The position numbers and the translations under genes were made by a program. DNA of 10,144 nt. It comes from Oscillospiraceae bacterium (GTDB lineage: Bacteria; Bacillota; Clostridia; Oscillospirales; Acutalibacteraceae). Below, piece after piece: positions 1-7,159 of the stretch. The DNA lies in assembly GCA_029007475.1 (NCBI GenBank), contig JAQXHW010000044.1, positions 1 through 10,144 on the forward strand, read 5' to 3'. The stretch's first letter is position 1, and each line of letters begins with the position of its first letter. The notes under the pieces were generated by a model that was not told where the DNA came from, did not search any database, and worked only from the letters and a program-made list of their open reading frames with translations.

Positions 1-230
1 TTTTCCGCCTTGCTTTCCGTGTATGCAAGACAGGAGCTGTCGTACTCCAGGGAGAGCATAAAAGCCGACAGTCCCTCGGCGTTTTCCGCACTTACAAAGA
101 GGGTTATCTTCTTTCTCCTCGGGGATAAAACTCCTTCTATAATTAAGGAAGGCATACTTTCGGCAGATACCGAAAAAGCCGAAGCTAAGAGTATTACCGC
201 AACAAATGCAGTAAGCAGAAGCCGCCTCAT
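1..230 (-). CDS. Secreted cohesin-like domain protein, N-terminal part (cut by window edge)
   Basis: The first 76 codons are present; the rest lies beyond base 1. The product starts MRRLLLTAFVAVILLASAFS and has a classic Sec signal peptide: Arg-Arg at residues 2-3, a hydrophobic core at about 4-19, and a VSA-E cleavage site near residues 22-24. The mature part that follows has short beta-strand-like stretches, including ITLFVSAENAEGLSAF and then LSLEYDSSCLAY. This alternating pattern with the 'gl.aF.l.leYD...L.y' spacing resembles the start of a cohesin domain or a related carbohydrate-binding beta-sandwich. The ATG overlaps the stop of the preceding reductase gene as ATGA, and there is only a weak Shine-Dalgarno, so translation is probably coupled. 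The exported product would use the Sec pathway, whose motor SecA is encoded in the same operon. Secretion is well supported. The cohesin assignment is an inference from about 50 residues, and binding to dockerins cannot be judged. Confidence 0.75.
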   Translation of the reverse strand, partial: MRRLLLTAFVAVILLASAFSVSAESMPSLIIEGVLSPRRKKITLFVSAENAEGLSAFMLSLEYDSSCLAYTESKAE

Positions 231-964
231 ATTACAAAGCCGCCATTGACCCCAAGCACTTGTCCCGTGATAAAATCTGCCCTGTCGGAGCATAAAAAAG
301 CCACCGCGTCGGCAATATTTTTAGGACTTCCCAAACGCATAAGCGGAGTTTCCTCGGTAAGGCAGGAAATGTCCTCGTCGGAAAAGTCCTTCATCATATC
401 CGTCATTACAACTCCGGGGCAGACGCAGTTTACTCTTATATTAGAGGGTGCAAGCTCCTTGGCGAGAGCCTTTGTAAGCCCTATTACTCCTGCCTTTGAC
501 GCGCTGTAATGAACCTCGCAGGAAGCGCCGACCTGTCCCCACATGGAGCTGATATTTACGATACTTCCGCTCTTTTGAGAAATCATGTATTTAGCACCCT
601 CGCGGCAGGTATTAAAAACCCCCGTAAGGTTTGTACTAATCATCTCCTGCCAATCCTCGTCGGTGATGTCGGTAAAGAGCTTTTGCTGTGACACTCCTGC
701 GTTGTTTACCAAAACATCAACCGAGCCGTAGACTTTGCCTGCCCGGTCAATAATATTCTTAGCGTCCTCAGAGCTTCTGACGTCGCATTTAACCGCTTCG
801 GCAGAAACGCCGTAACCGCTGATGATTACTTCACAGAGCTTTTCGGCTCTCTCTCTATTCTCTTTGTAGCCGAGAATCACGTTGTAGCCGCTCCTTGCAA
901 GAGCGATTGCAATTGCGGCGCCGATTCCTCTTGACGCACCTGTAACCACAGCAGTTTTCAGCAT
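227..964 (-). CDS. ymfI: SDR-family NAD(P)H reductase, FabG-like; probable EF-P 5-aminopentanone reductase (YmfI type)
   Basis: A complete 245-residue short-chain dehydrogenase/reductase. The nucleotide-binding motif TGASRGIG is at residues 8-15 and NNAG at 87-90. The catalytic set is Asn112, Ser140, Tyr153 and Lys157 (YSASK), and the PG motif of the substrate loop is near 'CVCPGVVMTDMM'. This spacing is that of FabG, and most pipelines would call it 3-oxoacyl-ACP reductase. However, the stretch around the active site, NISSMWGQVGASCEVHY, is unlike the usual fatty-acid FabG ('NITSV.G..G..GQ.NYAASKAG'). As I recall it, it carries the GASCEV signature of YmfI. That enzyme reduces the 5-aminopentanone group on elongation factor P to 5-aminopentanol, which helps translation through polyproline. 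Neighbours support a translation role: the gene lies 14 bases behind glnS, with no fatty-acid genes in sight. An imperfect Shine-Dalgarno (AAAGGGTGG) precedes the ATG. The SDR fold is certain; the EF-P role is likely but inferred. Confidence 0.88.
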   Translation of the reverse strand: MLKTAVVTGASRGIGAAIAIALARSGYNVILGYKENRERAEKLCEVIISGYGVSAEAVKCDVRSSEDAKNIIDRAGKVYGSVDVLVNNAGVSQQKLFTDITDEDWQEMISTNLTGVFNTCREGAKYMISQKSGSIVNISSMWGQVGASCEVHYSASKAGVIGLTKALAKELAPSNIRVNCVCPGVVMTDMMKDFSDEDISCLTEETPLMRLGSPKNIADAVAFLCSDRADFITGQVLGVNGGFVI

Positions 965-978
965 TTTTCTACCACCCT

Positions 979-2658
979 TTATTTCTTCTTAAAGCCGTCT
1001 TTCAGAGATACGCTTCTGTTGAAAATTAAGTTATCCTCGGTGCTGTCCTTATCGGTACAGAAATAGCCTAAGCGCATGAACTGGAAGGAGTCACCGATTT
1101 TTGCGCCGCCCAAGGACTTCTCAACCTTGCAGTTTGTGAGAGTCTTTAAGGAGTCGGGATTAAGATAGTCGAGGAAGTCCTTATCGCCTGCATCGGGGTC
1201 GGGTACCGTAAAGAGGTTGTCGTAAAGGCGAACCTCGGCATCAAGAGCGTTCTTTGCGTCCACCCAATGAATAGTACCTCTGACCTTTCTTCCGTCGGGA
1301 GTGTTGCCGCCCTTTGTTTCGGGGTCATAGGTTGCGTAAACCTCAACAACCTTGCCGTTTTCGTCCTTCTTACAGCCTGTGCACTTAACAACATAGGCTG
1401 ACTTTAAGCGCACCTCATTACCGGGATAAAGCCTCTGGTAGCCCTTGATTGGCTCCTCTAAAAAGTCCTCAGCCTCTATGAAGCACTCCTTGGAGAAGGT
1501 AATAACTCTCTTGCCGTCCTCTTCTCTGTTGGGGTTATTCTCAACCTCAAATTCTTCCGAAACACCCTCGGGGTAGTTTTCGATAACGAGCTTAATGGGG
1601 TTGATAACAGCCATAACGCGCTGTGCTTTCTCGTTTAAGTCCTCTCTTAAGCAATGCTCAAGGAAGCTGTACTCAACAATGGAATTTACCTTGGAAACAC
1701 CGTTTCTGTCGGTGAAATTGCGGATTGACTCAGGGGTATAGCCTCGTCTGCGAAGTCCGCAGAGGGTAGGCATACGGGGGTCGTCCCAACCGCTGACGTA
1801 GCCGCCGTCAACCAAGGCTCTGAGCTTTCTTTTTGACATAACGGTATTGTTGATACCGAGTCTTGCAAACTCAATCTGACGGGGCTTATAGGGTACGGAA
1901 ACATTCTCGATTACCCAATCGTAGAGGGGTCTGTGGTCCTCAAACTCAAGAGAGCAGAGGCTGTGGGTGATGCCCTCCATAGCGTCCTCAATGGGATGAG
2001 CAAAATCGTACATGGGATAGATAACCCACTTATCCCCTGTGCGGTGGTGCTTTAATTTATTTATGCGGTAGATTACAGGGTCGCGCATATTGAAATTGCC
2101 GCTGGCAAGGTCAATTTTTGCGCGGAGAGTCATAGTACCCTCCTCAAATTCGCCCTTTCTCATTCTCTCGAAAAGGTCAAGGCTTTCCTCTATGGGACGG
2201 TCTCTGTAAGGACTCTTTGCAGGAGTTGAAAGGTCACCTCTATACTCTCTCATCTGCTCTGCGTTAAGCTCGCAGACGTAGGCAAGACCCTTATTTATAA
2301 GCTCCACGGCGAACCTATACATATCCTCGAAATAATCGGAAGCATAGTAGAATCTGTCGTCCCAATCGAAACCAAGCCACTTTATATCCTCTTTAATGGC
2401 GTCTACATACTCAACGTCCTCTTTTGTGGGGTTGGTATCGTCCATTCTGAGGTTACACATACCGCCGTACTTCTTAGCTGTACCGAAGTCTATGCAAATA
2501 GCCTTTGCGTGACCGATATGGAGATATCCGTTGGGTTCGGGAGGGAAGCGTGTGTGTACCTTTCTGCCCTCGTATCTGCCGCCCTCGGCGATATCCTCAT
2601 CAATGAAATCATGGATAAAATTTGAAGTCATGACTTCTTCGTTCAAAATCTCTGCCAT
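979..2658 (-). CDS. glnS: Glutaminyl-tRNA synthetase (GlnRS)
   Basis: A complete class I aminoacyl-tRNA synthetase of 559 residues, close to the usual bacterial length of about 555. It charges tRNA-Gln directly with glutamine in the cytoplasm, using ATP. The catalytic domain starts at about residue 34 with FPPEPNGYLHIGHAKA; the HIGH motif is at 47-50. The second ATP-binding signature is VMSKR at 273-277, the GlnRS form of KMSKS. The GlnRS/GluRS-type anticodon-binding beta-barrels fill about residues 345-555, including the 'CTGCKK' and 'RGTIHWV' segments common in GlnRS. The start is well set: TAAGGAG lies 9 bases before the ATG and overlaps the stop of gltX, which is 13 bases away. Many Firmicutes lack glnS and make Gln-tRNA with GatCAB, so its presence here is informative. 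No frameshift or missing motif is seen. Confidence 0.98.
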   Translation of the reverse strand: MAEILNEEVMTSNFIHDFIDEDIAEGGRYEGRKVHTRFPPEPNGYLHIGHAKAICIDFGTAKKYGGMCNLRMDDTNPTKEDVEYVDAIKEDIKWLGFDWDDRFYYASDYFEDMYRFAVELINKGLAYVCELNAEQMREYRGDLSTPAKSPYRDRPIEESLDLFERMRKGEFEEGTMTLRAKIDLASGNFNMRDPVIYRINKLKHHRTGDKWVIYPMYDFAHPIEDAMEGITHSLCSLEFEDHRPLYDWVIENVSVPYKPRQIEFARLGINNTVMSKRKLRALVDGGYVSGWDDPRMPTLCGLRRRGYTPESIRNFTDRNGVSKVNSIVEYSFLEHCLREDLNEKAQRVMAVINPIKLVIENYPEGVSEEFEVENNPNREEDGKRVITFSKECFIEAEDFLEEPIKGYQRLYPGNEVRLKSAYVVKCTGCKKDENGKVVEVYATYDPETKGGNTPDGRKVRGTIHWVDAKNALDAEVRLYDNLFTVPDPDAGDKDFLDYLNPDSLKTLTNCKVEKSLGGAKIGDSFQFMRLGYFCTDKDSTEDNLIFNRSVSLKDGFKKK

Positions 2659-2667
2659 ATACTTTCA

Positions 2668-2674
2668 CTCCTTA
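2668..2674 (-). promoter_or_regulatory. glnS ribosome binding site overlapping the gltX stop codon
   Basis: On the minus strand the sequence is TAAGGAG, 9 bases before the glnS ATG. Its first three bases are the gltX stop codon, so a ribosome ending gltX sits directly on the glnS initiation signal. This favours translational coupling of the two synthetases. Confidence 0.8.
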
Positions 2675-4117
2675 AGCGAGCTTTGAGAGACCTAAATTCA
2701 GACGTCTCAAAGACTCCTCTTTTCCTAAAATATCGAGAATTTCAACTGCGCCGCCGGGGGTAACCGTCTTGCCTGCGGCGGCAATTCTTGCAGGCCACAT
2801 AACCGTGCCGTTTTTTAGCTCCATTTTAACGGCTAAGCCCAGCAGACACTCCTTAATGCTGTCGCTGTTCCAGGAGTCGATGCCGGAAAGCTCCTCGATA
2901 ACAGCCTTTAAGATTTCAGGCACATTCTCTAAGGTGGTTTTGCTCTTTTTATTTACGAACATTTCCCTGTCATATTCGGGAAGCTCTGCGAAAAAGTCAA
3001 TCATAGCAGGGATATCCGTCAGCTTCACGGTTCTCTCGTGCAAAATTTCAAACAGTTTTTTGCTGTCGTAAGCCTTACCGGCGAAAGCCTTTTCATAGTA
3101 GGGCTTTGCAAAGGAAGTAAACTCTGACTCATCCATAGCGCGGAGATACTCGGCATTCATCCAGGAGAGCTTATCGTAATCGAATACGGAGGGAGATTTT
3201 GAAATCTCGTCAACGTGGAAATTCTCACAGAGCTCGGCTAAAGTGAAAATTTCTTGATTGGACTTAGGACACCAACCCAAAAGCGCGATATAGTTAATAA
3301 TAGCCTGAGGCAGATAACCCTCTGAAACAAGGTCCTCAAAGCCTGTTGCGCCGTGACGCTTAGATAGCTTCGAAACAGAGCCGTCCTCGTTTTTGCCCAT
3401 AATCAAGGGCAGATGGACATAGGTGGGAATTTCCCAGCCGAAGGCTTCGTAGAGAAGGTTATACTTAGGTGTTGAGCTTAGATACTCACAGCCTCGTACA
3501 ACGTGGGTGATACCCATTGTATGGTCGTCAATTACGTTTGCGAAGTTGTAGGTGGGATACCCGTCGGACTTAATTAAAATCTGGTCGGTAAGCTCTGAAT
3601 TTTCAACTGTAATCTCACCGAATACTGCGTCAGAGAAGGTGGTTGAGCCCTCTTTAGGCATTTTTTGACGGATAACGTATGGTACTCCTTCGCTGAGAAG
3701 TCTTTCGATTTCCTCCTTAGGGAGGTCTCTGCAATGTCCGTCGTAGCCGCCGCCGACATTTTCCTCAGAGAGCTTCTCCAACCGCTCCTTAGTGCAGAAA
3801 CAGCGGTAGGCCTTGCCCTCTTTAATAAGCTGTTCGGCATAAGGCAGATACATATCCTTTCTCTCAGACTGAACGTAAGGGCCGTATTCGCCGCCAATGT
3901 CGGGACCTTCATCGTGACAAAGTCCTGCTGTTTTAAGGGTGTTGTAAATTACATCTACCGCACCCTCAACAAGTCTTTCGCGGTCGGTATCCTCAATTCT
4001 CAGCACAAAGGAGCCGTCCTGACTCTTTGCGATAAGATACTCATAGAGAGCGGTTCTCAGATTTCCCACGTGCATAAAGCCTGTGGGACTCGGTGCATAT
4101 CTTGTACGTACTTTCAT
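2672..4117 (-). CDS. gltX: Glutamyl-tRNA synthetase (GluRS)
   Basis: A complete 481-residue class I synthetase of typical bacterial length. It charges tRNA-Glu with glutamate using ATP. The start MKVRTRYAPSPTGFMHVGN is the normal family start; the HIGH-type motif is HVGN at 16-19. The ATP-loop motif is KLSKR at 249-253, followed by HGA. In the insertion domain, Cys106-x-Cys108 followed by Tyr125 and Cys129 resembles the zinc site of zinc-binding GluRS enzymes. The all-alpha anticodon-binding half runs from about residue 320 to the end. The ATG has a modest Shine-Dalgarno (AAGAGG) and lies 15 bases after the secA stop, so the two are almost certainly co-transcribed. Because glnS follows directly, this enzyme may need to charge only tRNA-Glu (a discriminating GluRS). 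The residues that decide this cannot be settled without an alignment. Confidence 0.98.
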   Translation of the reverse strand: MKVRTRYAPSPTGFMHVGNLRTALYEYLIAKSQDGSFVLRIEDTDRERLVEGAVDVIYNTLKTAGLCHDEGPDIGGEYGPYVQSERKDMYLPYAEQLIKEGKAYRCFCTKERLEKLSEENVGGGYDGHCRDLPKEEIERLLSEGVPYVIRQKMPKEGSTTFSDAVFGEITVENSELTDQILIKSDGYPTYNFANVIDDHTMGITHVVRGCEYLSSTPKYNLLYEAFGWEIPTYVHLPLIMGKNEDGSVSKLSKRHGATGFEDLVSEGYLPQAIINYIALLGWCPKSNQEIFTLAELCENFHVDEISKSPSVFDYDKLSWMNAEYLRAMDESEFTSFAKPYYEKAFAGKAYDSKKLFEILHERTVKLTDIPAMIDFFAELPEYDREMFVNKKSKTTLENVPEILKAVIEELSGIDSWNSDSIKECLLGLAVKMELKNGTVMWPARIAAAGKTVTPGGAVEILDILGKEESLRRLNLGLSKLA

Positions 4118-4132
4118 ACTTTTTCCTCTTTC

Positions 4133-7003
4133 TTACTCGTTCATTCCGCAGCATTTCTTGTATTTCTTGCCGCTTCCGCAGGGACAGGGGTCGTTTCTGC
4201 CCACCTTATTTCCCTTGCGAACCGTTTTGTTGGTGGAGGATGTTCCGTCGCCGCTAAACTCAACAGGCTTTGCTACCTGCTCGCGCTTTATAGCAAAGGT
4301 GACGGGGTTTACCTTCTGCTGTTGTTCACCCTTATTCAGGACAACCTGATGTGCGGCGGCGGCAGCCTTTTCTGCCTCACGGCGAAGCTGCTCCTCTAAC
4401 TTCTGGCGTTCTCTGATTTCATATACCCTGCGGGGTGCCGTAAGCACCAGCTTTACCGTATCCTGACGGATAGACTCAATCATCTCGTCGAACATCTCAA
4501 AGCCCTCGTGGGTAAACTCAACTACGGGGTCGCGCTGTGCATAGGCTCTCATTCGGATACCCTGCTTAAGCTCCTCCATAGCGTCGATATGCTCCATCCA
4601 GTAGGTGTCAACCGAGCGAAGAAGATATACTCTCTCAATCTCGCGCATGGTGTCGGCAGATACAAGCTCCTCATATTCGGCATAGAGCTCCATGGCTCTG
4701 TCCTTGAGGGCATCCGCAACGTCCTGCGGTGTGAGTGTTTTCAATTCCTCCTCAGAGTAGGTGAGGGGGCATTTTGAGTCGCAAAGCCAGCCCTTATAGT
4801 ACTCTCTGAGGCTTGCAAGATTCCAAGACTCTCTCATATCGGGCATATAGAGAGCAACATTTCCCTCAATGGTTTTGCTTAGCATATTCATAACCGTTTC
4901 GTGGATATCTCCGCCGTCGAGAACCTGATTTCTCTGTCCGTAAATAATCTCTCTCTGACGGTTCATAACATCGTCGAACTGGAGCACATTTTTACGGATA
5001 CCGAAGTTTCTCTGCTCAACCTTTTCCTGTGAGCTTTCGATTACATTTGAGAGCATTTTGTTCTCAATAGGTGCATCGGGGTCGCCGGAAAGACGCTCCA
5101 TAATCGCTCTCATTCTCTCGCCGCCGAAGATACGCATAAGGTCGTCCTCGGTAGAGAGGAAGAAACGGCTTGTACCCGGGTCGCCCTGACGTCCCGAACG
5201 TCCGCGAAGCTGGTTATCAATTCGGCGGGATTCGTGACGCTCCGTGCCTATAATGAAAAGACCGCCGGCATTTCTTACCTTCTCCGCCTCGTCTTTGATT
5301 TCCTCTTTGAATTTATCATGAAGCTCGGTAAAGACCTTTCTTGCCTCCAGGATTTCTGCGTTGTCGGTTTCGGCAAAGCCTGTTGCCTCTGCAATAAGCT
5401 CGTCGGTAAAGCCCTGCTTACGCATTTTTTCCTTTGCCATGAATTCAGCGTTACCGCCTAAGACAATATCGGTACCGCGGCCTGCCATGTTGGTGGCGAT
5501 TGTAACCGCACCTAATTTACCTGCCTGAGCAACAATTTCGGCTTCCTTTTCGTGCTGCTTTGCGTTGAGGACGTTATGAGGAATACCGCGCTTTTTGAGC
5601 ATTTTTGAGAGAATTTCGGACTTCTCGATTGAGATAGTACCCACAAGCACAGGCTGTCCCTTTTCGTGACATTCAATAATATTCTCGATAACAGCGTTAA
5701 ACTTAGCTCCCTCGGTAGCAAAAATGAGGTCGTTTTTATCCTCTCGTGCCAAGGGTTTATTTGTGGGAATCTCCACAACGTCTAATTTATAAATCTCCTG
5801 GAACTCTGTTTCCTCGGTTACGGCAGTACCTGTCATTCCCGAGAGCTTCTTGTAGAGTCTAAAGTAATTCTGGAATGTGATTGTGGCAAGGGTTTTGCTC
5901 TCGTTCTGAATTTTAACGCCCTCTTTGGCTTCGATAGCCTGGTGCAGACCCTCGTTAAAGCGTCTGCCGTACATGAGACGGCCTGTGAACTCGTCAACAA
6001 TCACGATTTCTCCGTCCTTCTCAACGTAGTCAATGTCAAGGTGCATAATGCCGTGAGCCTTAATCGCCTGATTTATATGGTGCTGAATAGTAAGGTTTTC
6101 GGGGTCGGTGAGGTTTTCAAGGTTAAAGTATTCCTCAGCCTTCTTGACGCCCAGCTGAGTGAGAGTTGCGCTCTTTGCCTTTTCGTCAACTATATAGTCA
6201 ATACCGTTTTCCTCAAAGAAGTCCTCCATATCCTCCTTGGCGTTAACCTCGGTGAAAACATACTTCTTCAGACGGCGCGCAAAGGAGTCGGCTTTCTGGT
6301 ACATATCCGTAGACTTGTCGCCCTGACCGGATATAATAAGAGGCGTTCTTGCCTCGTCAATGAGGATTGAGTCAACCTCGTCAACAATGGCAAAGGCGTG
6401 GCCGCGCTGAACTCTCTGCTCCTTGTAGACAACCATGTTGTCACGGAGATAGTCAAATCCCAATTCGTTATTTGTGCCGTAGGTAATGTCGCAGTTATAA
6501 GCCGCACGTCTTTCCTCGTGAGACAGGTCGTGAACAATAAGACCTACGGAAAGACCGAGGAAACGATAGAGCTTACCCATCCATTCGGAGTCACGTCTTG
6601 CAAGGTAATCGTTGACGGTAACAATGTGAACGCCCTCGCCTGTCAAGCCGTTTAAGTAAGCAGGGAGAGTTGCAACCAAGGTTTTACCCTCACCGGTTTT
6701 CATTTCTGCAATTCTGCCCTGATGAAGCACGATACCGCCCTCAATCTGCACAGGGAAGTGCTTCATGCCGAGAACTCGCCATGAGGCCTCACGGCAAACT
6801 GCAAAGGCGTCGGGCAGGATATCGTCGGTGCTTTCTCCCTTTGCAAGTCTTTCTTTGAGTATAGCGGTTTGTGACTTTAACTCCGAGTCGCTCATAGCGG
6901 CATACTTTTCCTCAAGAGCCAGAGTTTTTTCCAAAGTAGGCTTTAATCTTTTTATCTCTTTTTTGCTGTAATTACCAAAGAGAGATTTTATGAAATTTCC
7001 CAT
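4133..7003 (-). CDS. secA: Preprotein translocase ATPase SecA
   Basis: A complete 956-residue SecA, the ATP-driven motor that pushes unfolded preproteins through SecYEG at the inner face of the membrane. Numbering is from MGNFIKSLFG. Walker A is MKTGEGKT at 101-108, the DEAD-like Walker B is DEVD at 208-211, and the family signature GMTGTAVTEETEF is at 389-401. The NBD2 arginine-finger region GRSGRQGDPG is at 601-610. The C-terminal zinc tail has Cys940, Cys942, Cys951 and Cys952, the site that binds SecB or ribosomes in other species. The protein is longer than B. subtilis SecA (841 residues), partly through an extra charged segment at about 519-578 that I associate with clostridial SecAs. 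An in-frame TTG 12 codons upstream (7039) is possible. The ATG at 7003 is preferred because it has a strong, well-spaced Shine-Dalgarno and begins at the conserved N-terminus. It is the first gene of the downstream operon. Confidence 0.98.
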   Translation of the reverse strand: MGNFIKSLFGNYSKKEIKRLKPTLEKTLALEEKYAAMSDSELKSQTAILKERLAKGESTDDILPDAFAVCREASWRVLGMKHFPVQIEGGIVLHQGRIAEMKTGEGKTLVATLPAYLNGLTGEGVHIVTVNDYLARRDSEWMGKLYRFLGLSVGLIVHDLSHEERRAAYNCDITYGTNNELGFDYLRDNMVVYKEQRVQRGHAFAIVDEVDSILIDEARTPLIISGQGDKSTDMYQKADSFARRLKKYVFTEVNAKEDMEDFFEENGIDYIVDEKAKSATLTQLGVKKAEEYFNLENLTDPENLTIQHHINQAIKAHGIMHLDIDYVEKDGEIVIVDEFTGRLMYGRRFNEGLHQAIEAKEGVKIQNESKTLATITFQNYFRLYKKLSGMTGTAVTEETEFQEIYKLDVVEIPTNKPLAREDKNDLIFATEGAKFNAVIENIIECHEKGQPVLVGTISIEKSEILSKMLKKRGIPHNVLNAKQHEKEAEIVAQAGKLGAVTIATNMAGRGTDIVLGGNAEFMAKEKMRKQGFTDELIAEATGFAETDNAEILEARKVFTELHDKFKEEIKDEAEKVRNAGGLFIIGTERHESRRIDNQLRGRSGRQGDPGTSRFFLSTEDDLMRIFGGERMRAIMERLSGDPDAPIENKMLSNVIESSQEKVEQRNFGIRKNVLQFDDVMNRQREIIYGQRNQVLDGGDIHETVMNMLSKTIEGNVALYMPDMRESWNLASLREYYKGWLCDSKCPLTYSEEELKTLTPQDVADALKDRAMELYAEYEELVSADTMREIERVYLLRSVDTYWMEHIDAMEELKQGIRMRAYAQRDPVVEFTHEGFEMFDEMIESIRQDTVKLVLTAPRRVYEIRERQKLEEQLRREAEKAAAAAHQVVLNKGEQQQKVNPVTFAIKREQVAKPVEFSGDGTSSTNKTVRKGNKVGRNDPCPCGSGKKYKKCCGMNE

Positions 7004-7010
7004 AGTTGTT

Positions 7011-7018
7011 CTTCCTTT
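7011..7018 (-). promoter_or_regulatory. secA ribosome binding site that fixes the start
   Basis: The minus strand reads AAAGGAAG, 7 bases before the ATG at 7003-7001. The competing TTG at 7039 has only AT-rich sequence before it. This supports the shorter 956-residue SecA. Confidence 0.8.
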
Positions 7019-7077
7019 CGAAACAGGTAAATATATCAATAATTTCCCATTTTAATATAAATAAATATATATGGTTT

Positions 7078-7106
7078 ATATTAGCACATAAACGAAAAAA
7101 AATAAA
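7078..7106 (-). promoter_or_regulatory. Candidate promoter of the secA-gltX-glnS operon
   Basis: On the minus strand an extended -10, TGC-TAATAT, lies at 7086-7078. It is preceded, with a 17-base spacer, by a weak -35 TTTATT at 7106-7101. It sits just after the terminator of the cell-wall unit and about 75 bases before the secA ATG, in strongly AT-rich DNA. That would leave a leader of about 65-70 bases. A second, weaker reading uses TATATT closer to secA with TTTATG as the -35. A promoter somewhere here is likely; the exact boxes are uncertain because AT-rich DNA yields chance matches. Confidence 0.4.
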
Positions 7107-7117
7107 GTCTTTTAAGT

Positions 7118-7148
7118 AAAAAAATGGCTTCCGCCATAAGCGAAAGCC
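7118..7148 (-). terminator. Rho-independent terminator after the PBP gene
   Basis: The minus strand carries GGCTTTCGC, a 5-base loop TTATG, then GCGGAAGCC: a 9-bp stem with one U-G pair. A and then seven Ts follow, giving a U tract. It begins 11 bases after the PBP stop codon and separates the cell-wall unit from the secA operon. The opposite strand lacks a comparable T run, so it looks one-directional. Confidence 0.88.
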
Positions 7149-7159
7149 GAATTTTATAT

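Noticed and set aside
227..964. Calling the reductase plain fatty-acid FabG.
   Set aside because: The active-site stretch differs from the canonical FabG pattern and no other fatty-acid gene is nearby. FabG remains the fallback annotation.
3665..4399. A 244-codon open frame on the plus strand across gltX and the end of secA.
   Set aside because: It lies wholly antisense to two well-conserved genes, spans their junction, and resembles no family. Its hydrophobic, Cys-rich composition is what the reverse of charged coding sequence gives.
5942..6370. A 142-codon plus-strand open frame inside secA.
   Set aside because: It is antisense to conserved SecA motor sequence, has no ribosome binding site of note, and has no recognisable domain.
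7001..7039. A 12-codon N-terminal extension of SecA from TTG at 7039.
   Set aside because: There is no Shine-Dalgarno before the TTG, whereas AAAGGAAG sits correctly before the ATG at 7003, which also gives the usual SecA N-terminus.
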